Part shown: piece by piece, positions 1-13,119 of the stretch
Numbering within the stretch: the stretch's first letter is position 1
Layout of the letters: every line of letters begins with the position of its first letter
Source: Macquaria australasica
Taxonomy: Eukaryota > Chordata > Actinopteri > Centrarchiformes > Percichthyidae
Direction: 5' to 3'
Assembly (NCBI GenBank): GCA_005408345.1
Contig: SEMN01000451.1
Coordinates: forward strand, 124,001 to 188,000
Length of the DNA: 64,000 nt
The notes under the pieces: model-generated
Database searches by the model: none
Seen by the model: the letters and a program-made list of their open reading frames with translations, nothing else
What the model was told of the DNA's origin: nothing
Made by a program: the position numbers and the translations under genes

Positions 1-2689
1 TCACTAATAATGTTAATTCCAAAATGAAACTTGTCTGTTGTCTGATAAAGTGTTCTCTGCAGCCAGTGTCTGCACTCAGCCAAAGATCATTTGTGAAGGA
101 AGAACCTCCACTCTAACGCTACTGTACAATCAGAGCGGAGCGTTTTTCAAGTTGCCACAACTCCAACAGAGTGATACGTCTTCTCTCTAGCTGATCCCGT
201 CACGTCACTTTCAGGAATCACAATCCCCCAGTTCAACTTTCATTCATATCATATCAATAATTTACGCTGATAAACTTCATAGCCTTGAATCAAGACCTTC
301 AGTATTTGGATCAAGTAGCTTGTGAAAAGTAAAGTGTGCCAAATGTACCAGTCTACACCTATTATTTCAATGTGTCAGATATTTAATCAGCATTTAGGTA
401 AATATAATTATCGGATCGGACTCAGTATTGGCAGATAAACAAAAAAAACCTGATCGGGACCGGCCTACTTACAATATACCTAGATCTAGTCATTGCAGGG
501 GTAATAAAAAGGACACAAACAAAGAAGCTGCTTTTGAGATTTTTGAGTTAATTACGGTTGGGCATCACCCCCTCTGACCGGTGAAGGTGGTCTGGGTGAA
601 TGTGGTAAGTTATTCAGTCTCAAAACACATGTGTGAAATTGTTTATGAAAAAGGGAAAATTATGTTGTTAAGTTTAAGTTTTGATAACCTTTATTTCATT
701 GGCATTCAATGATATTTTCAAATTGTAACAGGTTCTACAGGATGTCCTTAGCATTTATAAAGTGAATTCCTTTACATACACTACAGTGTTAAAGCACGGG
801 TTTACAAGGGAGCTGCCACCGCGGAAATGGCGGCTTCTTTACTTCCACCTACATCCCGGATTCATATATAAAATTAAATATATAAATATTACACATGCAG
901 AAGAAACGCATGACCCCACGTCTATTTTGCCCCTGCTATTGCATCTTTATTGGCATTTGCTTGGTTCTTACTGGTTCATCCTTGCGTGCGTTATAGCAAG
1001 GGGAACAATCTGCCTGGCATCAAAAATTGCTCTGTGTGGTTACAGAATACTGTAATGGAAAGTGTCTCACTCAACCACCCAGCCTCAACAGCACAAAAAA
1101 AAAAAAGACAGAACTAAGAGTCAAGCGAGTGATTTCCAAAAACCACTAAAGTCAGAACCACAGAGGGCTGCGGAGGCAAGAGGAGCTAAATGACATCAGC
1201 AACCAGCAGCAAGAATTACATTTACATTTTTATGTTAACACGGTCTGCATGACTCACATCTTGAGACGGTTCAGTTGTCACCTGATTGTCAGTCACATTC
1301 CTCTCAGTTGCGTGCATAAAATGTCATCACTAAAATATCTAATATTAAGTTCCAGCCACTGTGTCTAACCAGTGCTTGCCATGGCAATTGACTGATCTGT
1401 GCATTCGATAACTTCAACCATCCGTGCAAGTGTGTTTGGTCATGCACTGAAAAAAACTGGAGAGACAGAGGGGAAGAAACAGACTGACAGAGTGGAGAAC
1501 ATTTATAGATTTGTGGGAGTCAGTAGTTTATATTAGTTTAGTTTGGGTTTTTTGATGCATTTACAGTAAAACCACACACTTCAAACCTCACCATAACAAA
1601 GAAAAATATGTGGTGTTATCCGTGTCACAGACTCAGCAGAAATTCTATAAGAATGACAACAGTCGACACACGTTTTAGGCTTTTGGTTGTTATCGAAAGT
1701 TAATCCAAATGGATGCAACAGGGGAAAATGTCAGACATAAAAAATGCAACAAATGCCCCCCAAAAGTTCCCGAAGAAGCAGACATATATTTTAAGGAAAA
1801 GTTTGACATTTGAAATGCATTTATTCACTGTCTTCTGCTGAGAAGATTAATATCACTCTCACATCTATCCGTTGAATATTAGTAACAACCAGGAGACTGT
1901 TAGCTTAGCTTGATCAATGATCAAAATTGTCATTGATTAACTTTCTGAAGATCAACTAATCAACTAATTGACTCATCATTTCAGTACTAATTATAATTCC
2001 TACATCACCAATATTATAAGAAACCAACTGAGTGCAACAGGCAGTCAATCTGGATTCCTAGAGGCCTTCACATCACCAGTATTCTTAGATTGAAGCTGCT
2101 GAGACCAAGAATTTGAGATATATTAAGAGGAAAGGAGTGACTGACCATAGACACATATCAGCAAGCCAGATTGTTACGTGCTGGCATGTGCCCCCCCCCT
2201 CACTCTGTCCTCTCTCTGCTGTCTTCAGTTAATGTGCGGTCTTATATGGTGGGTTACAGGCAAACCATGGTGAGTTAAGAAACCAAACAGCTCATAATTG
2301 CTTCATTATGTATTGTTAGAGGCAATTATAATAAAAGAATCAATGCAAAGCTTTTGAAAAGGAAGCAGAGCAACTTACTGCTCCTAATGTGGTTCTACTG
2401 CTTTTATAACGAAATAGCTAGAGTTGGGCGTTCACTTCTGAGGCCACAAGTTTTGCGAAAGTTTTTCAGAAATGGCTTTCACATCACGTTTCACTCACCT
2501 GAAGACGGTTGACTGCATTCACTCCCATTTATGTCCTAGGCTTCGACTGAATTCAGCAGAACTGGTGGATTTCTGTGATGTTCTGTCCGTTTTGTTAACC
2601 ATAGTCGCTGGTCAACTAACCTCACTGCCTTGCTGTAAACAAAACTGTAACTATGGAAAAAAAAAAAAAAAGCTAGTCATAGTTGCAGT
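1..2689. other. Non-coding stretch, left edge
   Basis: No convincing coding exon is visible; the open frames here are short, lack recognisable domains and are not bounded by consistent splice signals. A piece around 400-520 (ATCGGATCGGACTC-type text) resembles the end of a dispersed teleost repeat. A repeat remnant at 1,795-1,990 is listed separately. The rest appears single-copy and AT-rich. Confidence 0.5.
1795..1990. repeat. Nested remnants of two dispersed teleost repeats
   Basis: The first part (1,795-1,915), with its 'gttagcttagctt' end, resembles the reverse complement of 32,390-32,570, which holds 'atgctaagctaggctaac'. The second part (1,916-1,990) carries the TGATTAACTT / CAACTAATTGACT text of the hAT-like MITE found at 12,031-12,306. 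Both are fragments. The family assignment rests on similarity within the window and on general knowledge of fish repeats. Confidence 0.4.
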
Positions 2690-3295
2690 TATATGGTGGT
2701 TAGCATTACTTATTTTGACCAAATACATGATGTTCTCCACCTCCACTAGTGACTCTGAATATCCTGCCATTAAAACCTTAAATGGCACTCATATTACTCT
2801 TGCTGAGACATATAAATACTTTGGCTTGACAGCAGACTATCATTCAAGATTCATATCCAACACTTGACTCAAAAATTAAAAATCAAACGAGGCTTCTTGT
2901 ATAGCTCTACTGATGAAGCTTCCAAACTACCTCGCATCTCCTATCTTTCTTAAATACTGTAGTAAGTACAGTACATGATCCAGTAACTACTTAACCTTAG
3001 ACTTCCCTCATGTACGCACTAATTTTTATTAATTATGCACCTTTTAAATGGAATATCTGCAAACTGCCCTCAAACTAGACTCTTACATTTCCCTTGGTGA
3101 TTTTAAAGCTTTATTATCTGATGTTTTTTCTGATTCTTGTAAGTATTTTGATTAATTCCTTATTTATTTTATAGTTGTGTTGTTTCTGTTTGCTGATTGT
3201 GTTCTTGTGAATATTTCTCTGTTCTCCGGTCTCTCTTGGAAAAGAGACCTTAATCTCAATGAGACTGCCTGATTAAATAAAGATTTTAAAAAATG
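2690..3295 (+). mobile_element. Degenerate 3' end of a non-LTR retrotransposon (LINE)
   Basis: The first 180 bases translate to a reverse-transcriptase C-terminal-like segment (..ETYKYFGL..), the part of LINE ORF2 just after the catalytic core. The frame then breaks repeatedly. About 3,070-3,160 again reads like the far C-terminus (LKLDSYISLGDFKALL). The 3' end has the short 'gagacc-ttaatctcaatgagac' hairpin text followed by AATAAAG, which I recognise as a common fish LINE tail. It is heavily decayed and 5'-truncated, with no intact domain. Confidence 0.55.
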
Positions 3296-3299
3296 CTGT

Positions 3300-4690
3300 G
3301 CTGAAAATCTGCAAAAAAAGGTTATGCACAGATGCACATCTTGTTGGCTTTATATACAGTACTGTAAAACTCCATTGAGAGCTACATGGCTAGCATAGTA
3401 TGTAAAAATGATTAAAGGGTGCACATAAAATGTTGCCCAAATTCCATTTTTGATGGTATCCCTCCCTCTTTGTCGCATTATTATATGACAATAGTTCTGC
3501 TGACTCATGCAGTAAGTCAATGTCCCCAAGGGGTGATGCATTCAAGGAGGTGTGCACATTCTCTAATGCCATGTTCCTTTTAATAGAACAAATTAAAGGA
3601 GAGAATATCCTACGTATTTCATCAGCGTGTCTCATGATTCATTGTTTATTCTGAAAATGTGACTAAACAGATTTCTGTGTAAAAGGTTTGACTCATCAGT
3701 CACCAAAAGACGACAAGTTGTAAATATATTGTTAACCAAAGGCTTCTGCTAACTACTGTCCTTGAAAACCACCAATGTAAGCCTGCAGTACATATGACAT
3801 CCCGGGAATCAAACAGTGCATAAATTAGATCTCACTGACTTTTTAATTTATTACACACAGATCGATGACTGACCTCCAGTCTATAAGGCCATAACAGGAA
3901 ATGCATAGCAATTTCAACATAACCTCAAACCAGCCAGTGAGTGCAAAATCTGCCCGTCCTGTATCCAAAGTGGTTGCATACGCATCCTGTCAGTCCAATC
4001 GGCAACAAAGAATGGAAGCCTAATTGCAATGAGCAACTTCTGATGAGCACAATGTCTGGGAAAATAATGGATGCTGACTCAGTAATTGGACGGGACGCTT
4101 CGCTGTGTGATGTGTGCGCAAATGTATGCGTGTGTGTATCAGTCGGTGATTAAAGGGGTTTGCAGTGTCATCTAGACCCAGAGGACATCAGCAGCAATAC
4201 CACTGAAATGAGAGTGGAAATAATAAACAAACTAGAATTCATTCTGTATGCATGAGTTGCTGCCCTTGGGCCTCAGAAATGCTGGATTTGTGCAATTTTC
4301 ACATCTTTTGAGCAAATACAGCCACATTACCCAAGTGGACAGTTATATATAGCTTTTGATGGACACAGCAATGTAAATTGTTCCGAAACCAATGTCACCA
4401 AAACATGTCCCTGTACATTTGCTGCTCTCTGTGAATAAAGCTATTGTGATGATGATTTTTCCATAGCGTACAGGATTTCCCCCAGGACATTGCTTAGCAG
4501 AGGTGGTAAGTAAAAACAGGCAGTCACTAAATAACCTTTTAGCCATTCTTTAGGTTGGATGAATTTTTCACTAAAATGTTGCTGACTGGGTATTGTTTTA
4601 TTGTTTGAGAGAGAATATTTACATCAACATACCCCTCTTTTCTCTTCCTGTAAAACATTACAATATTTTTGATGACTTATCTTGAACTCA
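3300..4690. other. Non-coding stretch without recognisable features
   Basis: Open frames up to 81 codons occur on both strands here, but they overlap one another, have no domain signature and no supporting splice or promoter context. I see no repeat structure beyond a short TG-rich patch near 4,108-4,140. Confidence 0.45.
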
Positions 4691-4699
4691 GGTGTGTAC

Positions 4700-5375
4700 A
4701 CAATGAAGGTGGGGTAGGCAGTATTTTTTTGGCGTCACTGGGCAAAAATTCCATAATAACCGTTCAACATATTGTAATTCAAGTTGTCTGTGAGAAAACT
4801 TCTACTTCAGCCCCTCCTCTTGGCTCTGTTTTCAGGCTTTAGAAAATCCAGCCCGTGACAGGAGACTTTGGCCAATCACAAGTTATTTCATTCCTTCGTT
4901 GCGTTCGTATTGACTGTTATACAAATGTAGATGCGCGTGCACGTCCCTTCAGATGGTGAAAGCCTGATTCAATGGCGGAAAATCCTGAAACTTGTGATAT
5001 ATTTCCAATACCTCCTTTGCATACAGTGCCGGCTGATGGCGTTTTCGCTATATCCAGCTACAAAAAAAACCCTGAAAATCTGGCAGATAGAACAGAAGTA
5101 CAGAGAGTTGTTGCTATGGAAACGATACACCGTCTCATCCAGTCGCATTGGTGTAAACTGGCAGGTTTCAGAACGTTGCAGACCGGCACGTTGCAAGTAG
5201 TTGCAAGTTTCAACTCAAGTCTCATCGCGAATCTTTGGTCTGAACATAATTTACTGTCTCGCTCTTTATTTCTGATGACGGCGCCCCTCAACTGTAAAAC
5301 ACCACAGACAACCCTGGCATGTTCATTGTGTCTAATGCTACTGAATATGCCTAATGCATTCTGTTCATAGAGTGC
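4700..5375. repeat. Possible dispersed teleost repeat
   Basis: The text from 'aaggtggggtaggcagta' through 'ttggccaatcacaagtt' (about 4,708-4,890) is familiar from many fish genomes as an interspersed repeat. The following part to about 5,375 has open frames on both strands without domain signatures. There is no second copy in this window to prove repetitiveness, so this rests on recognition only. Confidence 0.3.
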
Positions 5376-5379
5376 CTCA

Positions 5380-5945
5380 CTCAAAATAAGGCCATTTTCC
5401 CATCAATCCCTGTCCCATGGGTGACAGTCTACATTTCATGTATCTCCATTTACTCTGCACCGAAAAAAAATGTAGCTGTCTTTACTGCCATTGAATGAAT
5501 ATTACAGACTGAGTGTGTGTGTGTTAACATACAGCAGTGAGACTACATAACATGCTCTGAGATCAGTTATTTCCCATGTAGCCTCGAGCTGTTCAATTCT
5601 TAACACAGATCGAGAGGTTTGCATCCTCTGGCACCCTCACCACAGCTCACGCTTTGAAATGTACATCGAAACATTAACATGTGGTGTTACGAACCTAACG
5701 TGAACTCGCATAACCCCCTGAAACCTCATGATTCATGCGAGCCCCGTTCGGTTTCCCCGCGGCTAACCCCACCACCGCTTTGATGGTATGATTGATGCCA
5801 CGCTGATTGTTGTACGAGGAGAAAAAGCGGTTGCCTTCCCTTTGTGTCAGCAACATTCCCTGGCCATGGCTGCGGCCAAATCTTCCCCAAGACACGCATG
5901 CACACACACACACACACCACTACTGGTTATGCAAGTAAAATCACA

Positions 5946-5978
<33 letters not shown>

Positions 5979-8085
5979 CTTGTTGCCTAAGCCGAAGAGA
6001 ATCCAAGCACTAATTTCATATACAAACTTGCACGTACAAACAATACCAAACACAATCCCAAAGCCTGAGCTCTGACATCTCCTTAGGGGCACAGAAAGGA
6101 TTTAATACTTTCATAATGACATGTTACATTGTGCAACAGACAAATGCACTGAGAGCAGATTAGTGCTTCTCGAAGTCTTCAGGCTTTGCGACCTTAACAC
6201 ACTGAGAAAGATAGACAGCACAAGGAGGGAACTAGGTTGATGAAATGTGTTTGTGGGCCTTTGAACGCCACCAGCAACCAAGTTAAAGATCCAAATGGAG
6301 ATGTAATTCTAATTGGGGCTGAAACTCCCGGCTGATATGTGATAAGACCCTGTGATGTGGAGGAGTTGTGCCTAGAGAGAACAGCACAGTGCTTCATGTT
6401 GAAGACGTGGGGCTTGCAGAAACAAAAGGAGCCCTGTAAAATGTAAATGTAAATTACCCTCCTTAATTTCCTAGAATAGGTGTATATATGTGTTGAAGAG
6501 TGAGCTGAGAGTGACAAACCCTAAGGAAGTCACAGCAAATGCGCCGAATTCTGATGCTGGTACATTGTAATAAAAAAAGGAGGAAGATGTAGTCACAAAG
6601 GAGGGTTTGGGTTGTTTTGTATGCAGGTGTAGAGAGGATCCCATCCTTTATCAGTCCCCTTTACTCCACAGATCATTCCTTTAATTGAGGTGGAGGCTTT
6701 TCATGTGAGTGCTGCAGGCTTCTGGCAAAAGTCTATCTTCATCTCCCTGCAGTTAGCATGTAACGTGCCTGCTTCAGCACTTGCCTTTCCGCTACAAGAT
6801 CATTAAACCGCCATGCCATTCATCATTTCTGATTCGCTCCTAAGAGGGAGCAAAAAAAAACAAAAAAAAAACTCTACGATGCATACCCAAGTCTCCTTTC
6901 TCTGTACTTAATACACACCCATTTCAATGTCAAACTCAGCTTAAAATGAGTGGGGAGATGAATGAGCCTGATGTAAATAAGAACCAAGTGCGGATATTTC
7001 TCCTTACCCCGCTCTCAGCCTGCCACATTCAAGCTGATGGGTTATCAATCTGGTAGCAAATGACATAGAAATGCAGATTCATACCATTTGTGCACAGCAG
7101 CGAGGTTCCATATTAACACATTAGCATGAGTCGGGACTGAAAAAGGTCCATTTAGCCCACCGATACACTTACTGCACATGAGGAAGTAGGTGCAGGCTCG
7201 GTTATGTCTTCCTCTGCAGCTTCAAGCTTCAAGCTTCAAGTCTATTTTCATCTTTTCTTTTTTTGTAGCTGTTCAACTGTAGCGTGTTGCCTGCCACGTC
7301 GCTGGCATTTTGGGCCTCAAAGTAAAGACCCTGTTGTCAGCGCTGCCATTCAGAAGCAATGTAACGTGCCTGTAGTCAGCACTCCTTAACAGCAACTAAT
7401 GTATTACATCAGACTCGATCAGGGCTCAGCTGGTTTGGATCAAAACCACAGTTTGCCGGAGAATGATGGAAGCATTTAGAGCATTTAATTGACACAATGA
7501 CACAACACAGCTAAATCTTCATAGCTAAAGTTACTGCTGATGCTGCCAGCCACAGAGGACCAAACTCCAACCCCACTTTTCCTGGTTTTAACTGAATTAA
7601 AACAAGACCACCACAGCACTGCGGTGGACAATTTAATATTGGCAGTTTAATCCCTAGATCGCCTGAGAAAATGTAGTAGAAGGAATAAAGAACCACTCTC
7701 CCTCTCCTCAACTACTCTCGCAGAGCTGACCGACAGTCGAAGAACATGTTTGCACTCACCAGCTCTATATTCAGCAGACTGTCAATGTGTGGGACTGTGT
7801 GAATCTGAAGTGGGATGTTGCTGGCAAAGGAAACACACTCTGTTGGCTTTCTCTGGATCTGTAAAGGTTAAAAGACACTGGCCGATGGAGGCTGTGGCAG
7901 GGAAAGTAGGACTACGTTAGGTGTCAACAAGGCGCTGGTGGAATCGTGGGTTGTTGGAGCAACTGTTAGAAAGGTTAGTATCACCAAAACAAGCAGATTG
8001 GAATACACTACATTAAAAGCTTGCGAGGCTGTACATAGGCACAGTTTGAGCTACTTGCTAAAGTCAGTAATACATGTTGACCATC
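5380..8085. other. Non-coding stretch with a CA microsatellite
   Basis: No gene is supported. The frames around 5,695-6,090 are artefacts of the CA repeat. Sequence at about 6,660-6,860 is relatively complex and contains homeodomain-type ATTA cores, so it could be a conserved non-coding element, but nothing in this window tests that. Confidence 0.4.
5899..5978. repeat. (CA)n microsatellite, interrupted
   Basis: Two CA tracts (about 5,901-5,918 and 5,942-5,978) are separated by 23 bases of unique sequence. This is a typical fish dinucleotide repeat and creates spurious Cys/Val- and His/Thr-rich frames on both strands. Confidence 0.95.
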
Positions 8086-8089
8086 TTAT

Positions 8090-8515
8090 TTTAGCCTGTT
8101 AGCATGCTAACATTTGTTAATTAGCACCAAATACAATGGGAATATCCTTAGTTTTGCAGGTATTTGGTTATAAAGCAAAGTATTGGACACATTTAAATTT
8201 TGACCTGATGATGGCGCTAGATGAAAAGTCAGAGGATCACCAAAGTTATTACAATTCATCCCGAGGGGGACGTTAATCTCTGTACTAAATTTCATGACGA
8301 TCCTTCCAATAGTTGCCAGCATATTTCACTCAAAACCACAAATGTCGACCTCATGGTGGCGCTAGAGGAAAAGTCAGATGATCAACAAAGTCATTATGAT
8401 TCATCCTCTGGTGATCATGAATGTCTGTACAAAATTTCATGGCAATCCATCCAATGGTTGTTGAGATATTTCAGTTTGGGTCAAAGTTGAGGACCAACCA
8501 ACCAACACCACCATC
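8090..8515. repeat. Dispersed repeat, family R1 (with 27,180 and 30,855)
   Basis: Shares ordered text with 27,180-27,560 and 30,855-31,195: 'gttagcatgctaaca', 'gggaat-t', a 'caaagta-tgga' segment, 'gacctgatg', 'attcatcc' and 'caaaatttcatggcaatcc'. This copy carries the inner segment twice ('gatggcgctag' at about 8,210 and 'ggtggcgctag' at about 8,356), so it is an internal dimer. No coding capacity is seen. It is probably a non-autonomous element common in percomorph fish. Confidence 0.65.
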
Positions 8516-8519
8516 CCTA

Positions 8520-11460
8520 TATTTTCCAATATGCAGACAGTGTCCAAGTAATTTTCTATTATGTTTTTATATTTACAAGGCTCATTGTGATCAGTTTATA
8601 GCAATTGTTCCCCAAAGTACCAGACTGGCTTAATCTGATTTTACTACATATTTTATGTCCCCTCACAGCTAAAAAACTTGTGTGTTTTCTGCTTCAAAAA
8701 GACACTGTTCACCAAAGCGTTTAGTAAATTAGGTCCCCTTGCATCAAGGACCTTTCGGAAAATGCTGCCAGTAATACGGAAACAAAACACAAACGAGCAG
8801 CTGATGAGCTAGGTGCCACAGTTCCTTTATTTTAAAAGTGGCATCTTTGTTAACTCCTATTTTCACCTAGATGTTTACACTTTTGATTTGAAAACCCCAA
8901 TAATAAGCCTTCAAATTTCTAAACACCTGGAACAAACTGTACTTAGCATGAGCAGCGACAGCCACCGCAGCAATCCTGCCAACACACACTTAGTTTCATC
9001 AACAGAAAATCCTGAGAAAATTGTGTCATTATGTGATTGTAATTAGATTTATTTCAATATGAAGACAAAAAACACCACACTGTCAAAACCTAAATGGTGT
9101 TGGGGATGTTTAATTTGACTCAGCCACTTGTTTTTCCCTGTCATATTCCCCTCCACTGTGGCCTCACCTAAGTCCTAATTTCAAGGAGACGAAATCTTCA
9201 TTTTCCACACCAACCTCACAATCTCTCATTGTACTGGAGAATTTATCCTGAGGGACGCAGTGCGCTATCTGTCATGACAAGTTCATTCAGCATCCTCAAA
9301 GAGCAGCTTCACAGGCCATCAGTGTCATGGAGCTCTCTGCCCTCAACACTCACTGGTGACAAATAGTCCCCCCACCATCTCTTTGTGTCTCTCATTATTC
9401 CCCATTCTCTCTGTCTGGAGACACAAGCAAGCCTCTCCCCTCTCCACAAAACAGAAGAAATGGCCGTTTGTTTCCTGCGCTCTCGTCTCTGCGCTTTGAT
9501 TACACACAGCTTTCGTCTTCTATTCTCCTTTTTGTAACGGCCTTTAATTCTGACCCTTTGCTGGTGTCAAATACGCTTCACAGTCAACTCTTTGAGCATC
9601 CACAAGTAGTCTGCAAACAGAGAGGACTTTTATGGGTTAGCCCAGATTCACTGCAAGTCAGACAACAATGCATGACATGGCAGAAGAATGTTCAGCTATT
9701 GATCAGTCAGTTTTGAGAAAAACAAATTATTAATCCATGAGAGCATCAGAAGGCGTCCCTCAAGGTACTACTTAGGGTCCGATTAATCAGACAAGACTCC
9801 CCCCTAAAATGACAATGGAGTTAATCAATGCTGATGAGAGAGCATGTCGCTACTCTCTATCAAGACCGTTAAACCCTCGTCTGCGGAGGTTTCATCCTAA
9901 TTTAATCTGACACTTTAAATGAAATATCTTCAGCCCGTCATTGATCTCAGTGAAACGCTACCCTTGCGATCCAACACACACACGACCCAAGGGCATGAAA
10001 AGAAGTTGTAAAATGAAAGCTGTGACATGAAAGAGAAGGAAGGAAGGGAAATGAGGAGAGATTGGAGAGTTACGGCTAACATATTCATGTGGAGAGGAAC
10101 GTACAGAGAGAAAAGAGAGTACGAAAAGAGTACAAGAATAGAGCAGAAGAATGATTTAATGAGGAAAAGGAAGAAGAGGAGTGAGCGACAGGACCAGAGA
10201 TTGAATGGAAGTACAATCAAAGCAGTGCAGAAGACTGGAAGGAGCAGACGATGAGAGCGACAGTGATAATGGAGAGCTAAATGGAGGGACCAAAGCTGGA
10301 GATGGGGGTCGAGTCCCTCAGGGTACACTGCCGCCCCTGTCGGACTCGTGCACCACAGCCGACTGCTCGCAATCAACCTCAGTGAACTGTACAACCCCGA
10401 CACATACCTGCTCCACATCTCATCACCTCAAATGTCATTCTGAGTACCCAGCTACTCATCTTCTACTCATTTCAAACAAGCCACTCATAATGCTGCCACA
10501 AATGTAAAGTGCATTACTTCTTTTGCACCAGAGAATATATTAAATTAAATTTTTCAATATTATCGCCAGTACAATACCTGAGTTTTGATCCTATACCTTA
10601 CAAACCAGAAGCTCTAAAATGTTAAAAGCTGCATAAACACAATGTACAAGAACTTTGCATAAATAAAATAGTCTTTCGAGCCTACCCAGACATTTGAAGC
10701 CAACTTTCGGTACTCTGACCTACACACACATTTCAGTCGGTACCAAAAAAAAGTGTTGGGGTTTAATATCCAGTCTTAGTGCTTGGATAGAAATATCTGA
10801 AAGTAACTTGGTGAAAGTTGAATCATTACAAACAGAAAACAAACAGACCCAAAATGTCACGTTAAAAGCCAAAAGCCAGAGCAATGAAGAGGATCAATTC
10901 AACAAGCAGCTCCACTGGAGTTCAAAACCAAGGCCACATCCAAACAGGGTTATGAAAAAGCCAAGACGCAAACCAGAGCAAATAAAATTTAATACAAAAC
11001 CAATACGGCCAATATAAAGTTTGTGTCTTTCCAAATGTAAGAAATGGTCAGGGTTTAAGCCAGATCATAGACCAAAGCAAAATTCATTAAAAACCTATTT
11101 ATCTTAGAAAAGAGCGCTTTGTATTTGAAATTCAAACTGCTCTTGAATGTGGAAAAAATGTAATGTTGAACAGACTTGTTTGTATTTGAAATTCAGTGCA
11201 GGCCTGCAAGTGTGTGCTGTGCCTTGTACAGCAGGGGGCATTCCTACAATGCACTGTCCATCTGACCCATTGCATGCCCTGTTGCCCTGACAGTAAACTA
11301 GGCTTTGGCTATGGTTGTTTTCTTTGCTAACATAAAAAAAAGGGAGAAAACTAGCAAGCTGAGCTAAATGGACAAACAAACAGAAAACAACTGCCAAAAA
11401 TTAAACAATGTCAATGTTACAACATAGTTTAGAATTAGGCTAAGTAGCCTGCAATCAAAT
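8520..11460. other. Non-coding stretch with a purine-rich tract
   Basis: No gene is supported. About 10,027-10,260 is strongly purine-rich on the + strand (GA/GGAA-rich), which produces long frames in several registers. Sequence at about 9,770-9,990 looks complex and non-repetitive and may be conserved regulatory DNA, but this is only an impression. Confidence 0.4.
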
Positions 11461-11465
11461 TTACG

Positions 11466-11920
11466 GAAGCTGAGAATGGCTGTGCTTGCAAATGTTTGTT
11501 TTTTTAATGCAGTTATCTCGAGAAAACAAGATAATCAATCGGTGATCACGAGAAAACAAAGGTTTGTTTCCCATTATTAACTTACTTATAATAACTTATC
11601 AGAGATCAGGAGTGCCATGCCAGCATGCATAGATGGCAATAGATAGAGCTTGACAATTGTTGCAACTGATTTAAGCTGAAAATGTCAGATCAAGGAGTAC
11701 CCATTATTGATCATGGCATCAGAATGTACTTCAGTAAAGGTCTAACGCAGGCAGAAACTGCCTTATGTATTTCTGTCAGTGATAACATTCAGATCAGTCC
11801 TTGTCATTTAAGGAGAAGACTACGAGATAAATGAACCCGTTATCACGAAAAAACGAGTTTTGTTATCTTGAGATAACGGCATTAAAAAAGTAATTGCAAG
11901 CACGGCCGTTCTCGGCTTCT
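11466..11920. mobile_element. MITE-like element with terminal inverted repeats and a transposase-like remnant
   Basis: The left end reads GAAGCTGAGAATGGCTGTGC and the right end is its near-perfect inverted complement (GCACGGCCGTTCTCGGCTTC). The inversion continues inward through the TTTTTTAATG(C)(A/C)GTTATCTCGAGA text, giving inverted repeats of roughly 50 bases with a few mismatches. The inside carries repeated 'atcacgagaaaac' text. A 50-codon frame at 11,682-11,834 reads like a transposase N-terminal helix-turn-helix (YFSKGLTQAETALCISVSDN), so this is a deletion derivative of a DNA transposon rather than a random palindrome. Superfamily not determined. Confidence 0.7.
11682..11834 (+). pseudogene. 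Transposase N-terminal (HTH-like) remnant inside the MITE
   Basis: An open frame of 50 codons plus stop lies centrally between the inverted repeats. The segment GLTQAETALCISVSDN-(I/Q)-ISPCHLRRRLR has the shape of a small helix-turn-helix, 'G(L/F)xxxEIxxxL...ISxRxLRRxL', that I associate with the N-terminus of some fish DNA-transposon transposases and integrase-like proteins. No catalytic domain follows. It is a relic of the parent element, and no independent function is claimed. Confidence 0.4.
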
Positions 11921-12030
11921 GTACAAATTCATTCAACCTAAATACTTCTTAGGTGTAACTTGTTCAAACGTGACTTGAACAGAGATGTATTTGCAGGATA
12001 ACATGCAAGATTTGATTGATAAATACACGT

Positions 12031-12306
12031 GTAGAGCTGCAACAATTAGCTGATTAATCAACAGAAAATTTATATTTACTGTAAATAGAATAATCATTTC
12101 AGTCATTTTTCTAGCAAAAATGCGAAACACTCTGGTTTCAGCTTCTCAAATGTGAGGATTAGCTGCTCACAGTAAACTAAAAATCTTTACAAATTGTGAA
12201 GGCTATTTTTCACAATTTTTTAACATTTAATATATGTGAGTATGTTTAATCAACTATTCTATAAAATAAAAAATCAATAATTAAAATATGTTAGTTGCAG
12301 CCCTAT
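12031..12306. mobile_element. hAT-like MITE (family R2)
   Basis: Begins 'agctgcaacaattagctga' and ends 'gttagttgcagccct', giving inverted ends that contain the TGCAAC core, with AT-rich TTAATCA/ATTGATT motifs inside. Related copies lie at 55,289-55,620 (opposite orientation), 56,018-56,265 and, as a fragment, 1,916-1,990. I recognise this as one of the commonest short elements of percomorph genomes. No coding capacity. Confidence 0.7.
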
Positions 12307-12309
12307 GTA

Positions 12310-13118
12310 CATACAGTCCACATATACATATCATTCTAAATCTAGTGATAAAAGAAAATACAGAACAGGTGGAAAAAATTATCTTAAGAAATGCTTAGAA
12401 GCAAAAAAGATTTGAATCATCATCTGAAACTGGCCAAGACCAAATCAAGTCCAAACACACTGGACCCAAATACTACAGTCCTGTTAAAAGCGCTGAGGAA
12501 ATAAGCCTGACTTGGCAACCACACAGCCTACCTGCTGGTCTTCAGAGCAGCATTCACCAGAGTTAATGACTTCTCTTGGGCTAATCAAAGTGCTTACTTA
12601 CGCAGCTTCATTCACCTCACCAGACTATATCCATCCCCAACATTACTGCAGAGTCCGGGCATGCCGTCATGCCTGCCTACTGGGTTGATGGGGAGCCAAG
12701 CTTAGACAAATCTCTCTGGTAAGGTTATTAGTATTCCCTGGGGATGAAATCCTAAGCCCTCTCAATTCTGCAGCTTCTGGTTGAATGAATGAGGGGGTTA
12801 ACACCATCAATGGGCCCACAGCCAGCTCTGGCCTCACACTGGTCCTGTGGGATGGGACACCAGATGCCGCAGCATCTCACTTGTTACACAATCAAGGAAA
12901 TAATTGGTGCGCCTGACTTGGGCGTGTAATTCAATTAGGGCAATAAAGAAGCTTTTATTATTGTCTGGAACAAATACAAAGAGGAGAACATGACAAGAGC
13001 TACAGTTTCTTGCAACCCATGAAATCAAAAGAAGCTTAAAAAACACGCCCATGGGTGACTTTGGGAAAATTTGGATCTTATCTCTTACAACTAAGACTAA
13101 AAATCAATTAACCAAGTT
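12310..13118. other. Non-coding stretch just outside duplication copy 1
   Basis: No gene is supported. About 12,780-13,030 is complex sequence with several homeodomain-type cores (TAATTGG, TTCAATTAGGG) and would be a reasonable place to look for a conserved non-coding element. No counterpart was found upstream of copy 2, so it appears to lie outside the duplicated unit. Confidence 0.4.
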
Positions 13119-13119
13119 T

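Noticed and set aside
4972..5370. 132-codon frame starting MAENPETCD on the + strand
   Set aside because: No recognisable domain, overlapping open frames on the other strand, and a location in a probable dispersed repeat.
5695..6092. Cys/Val-rich and His/Thr-rich frames on both strands
   Set aside because: Produced by the CA microsatellite.
9930..10418. 162-codon minus-strand frame rich in Leu/Ser/Phe
   Set aside because: Antisense of the purine-rich tract at 10,027-10,260; compositional, without domain evidence.
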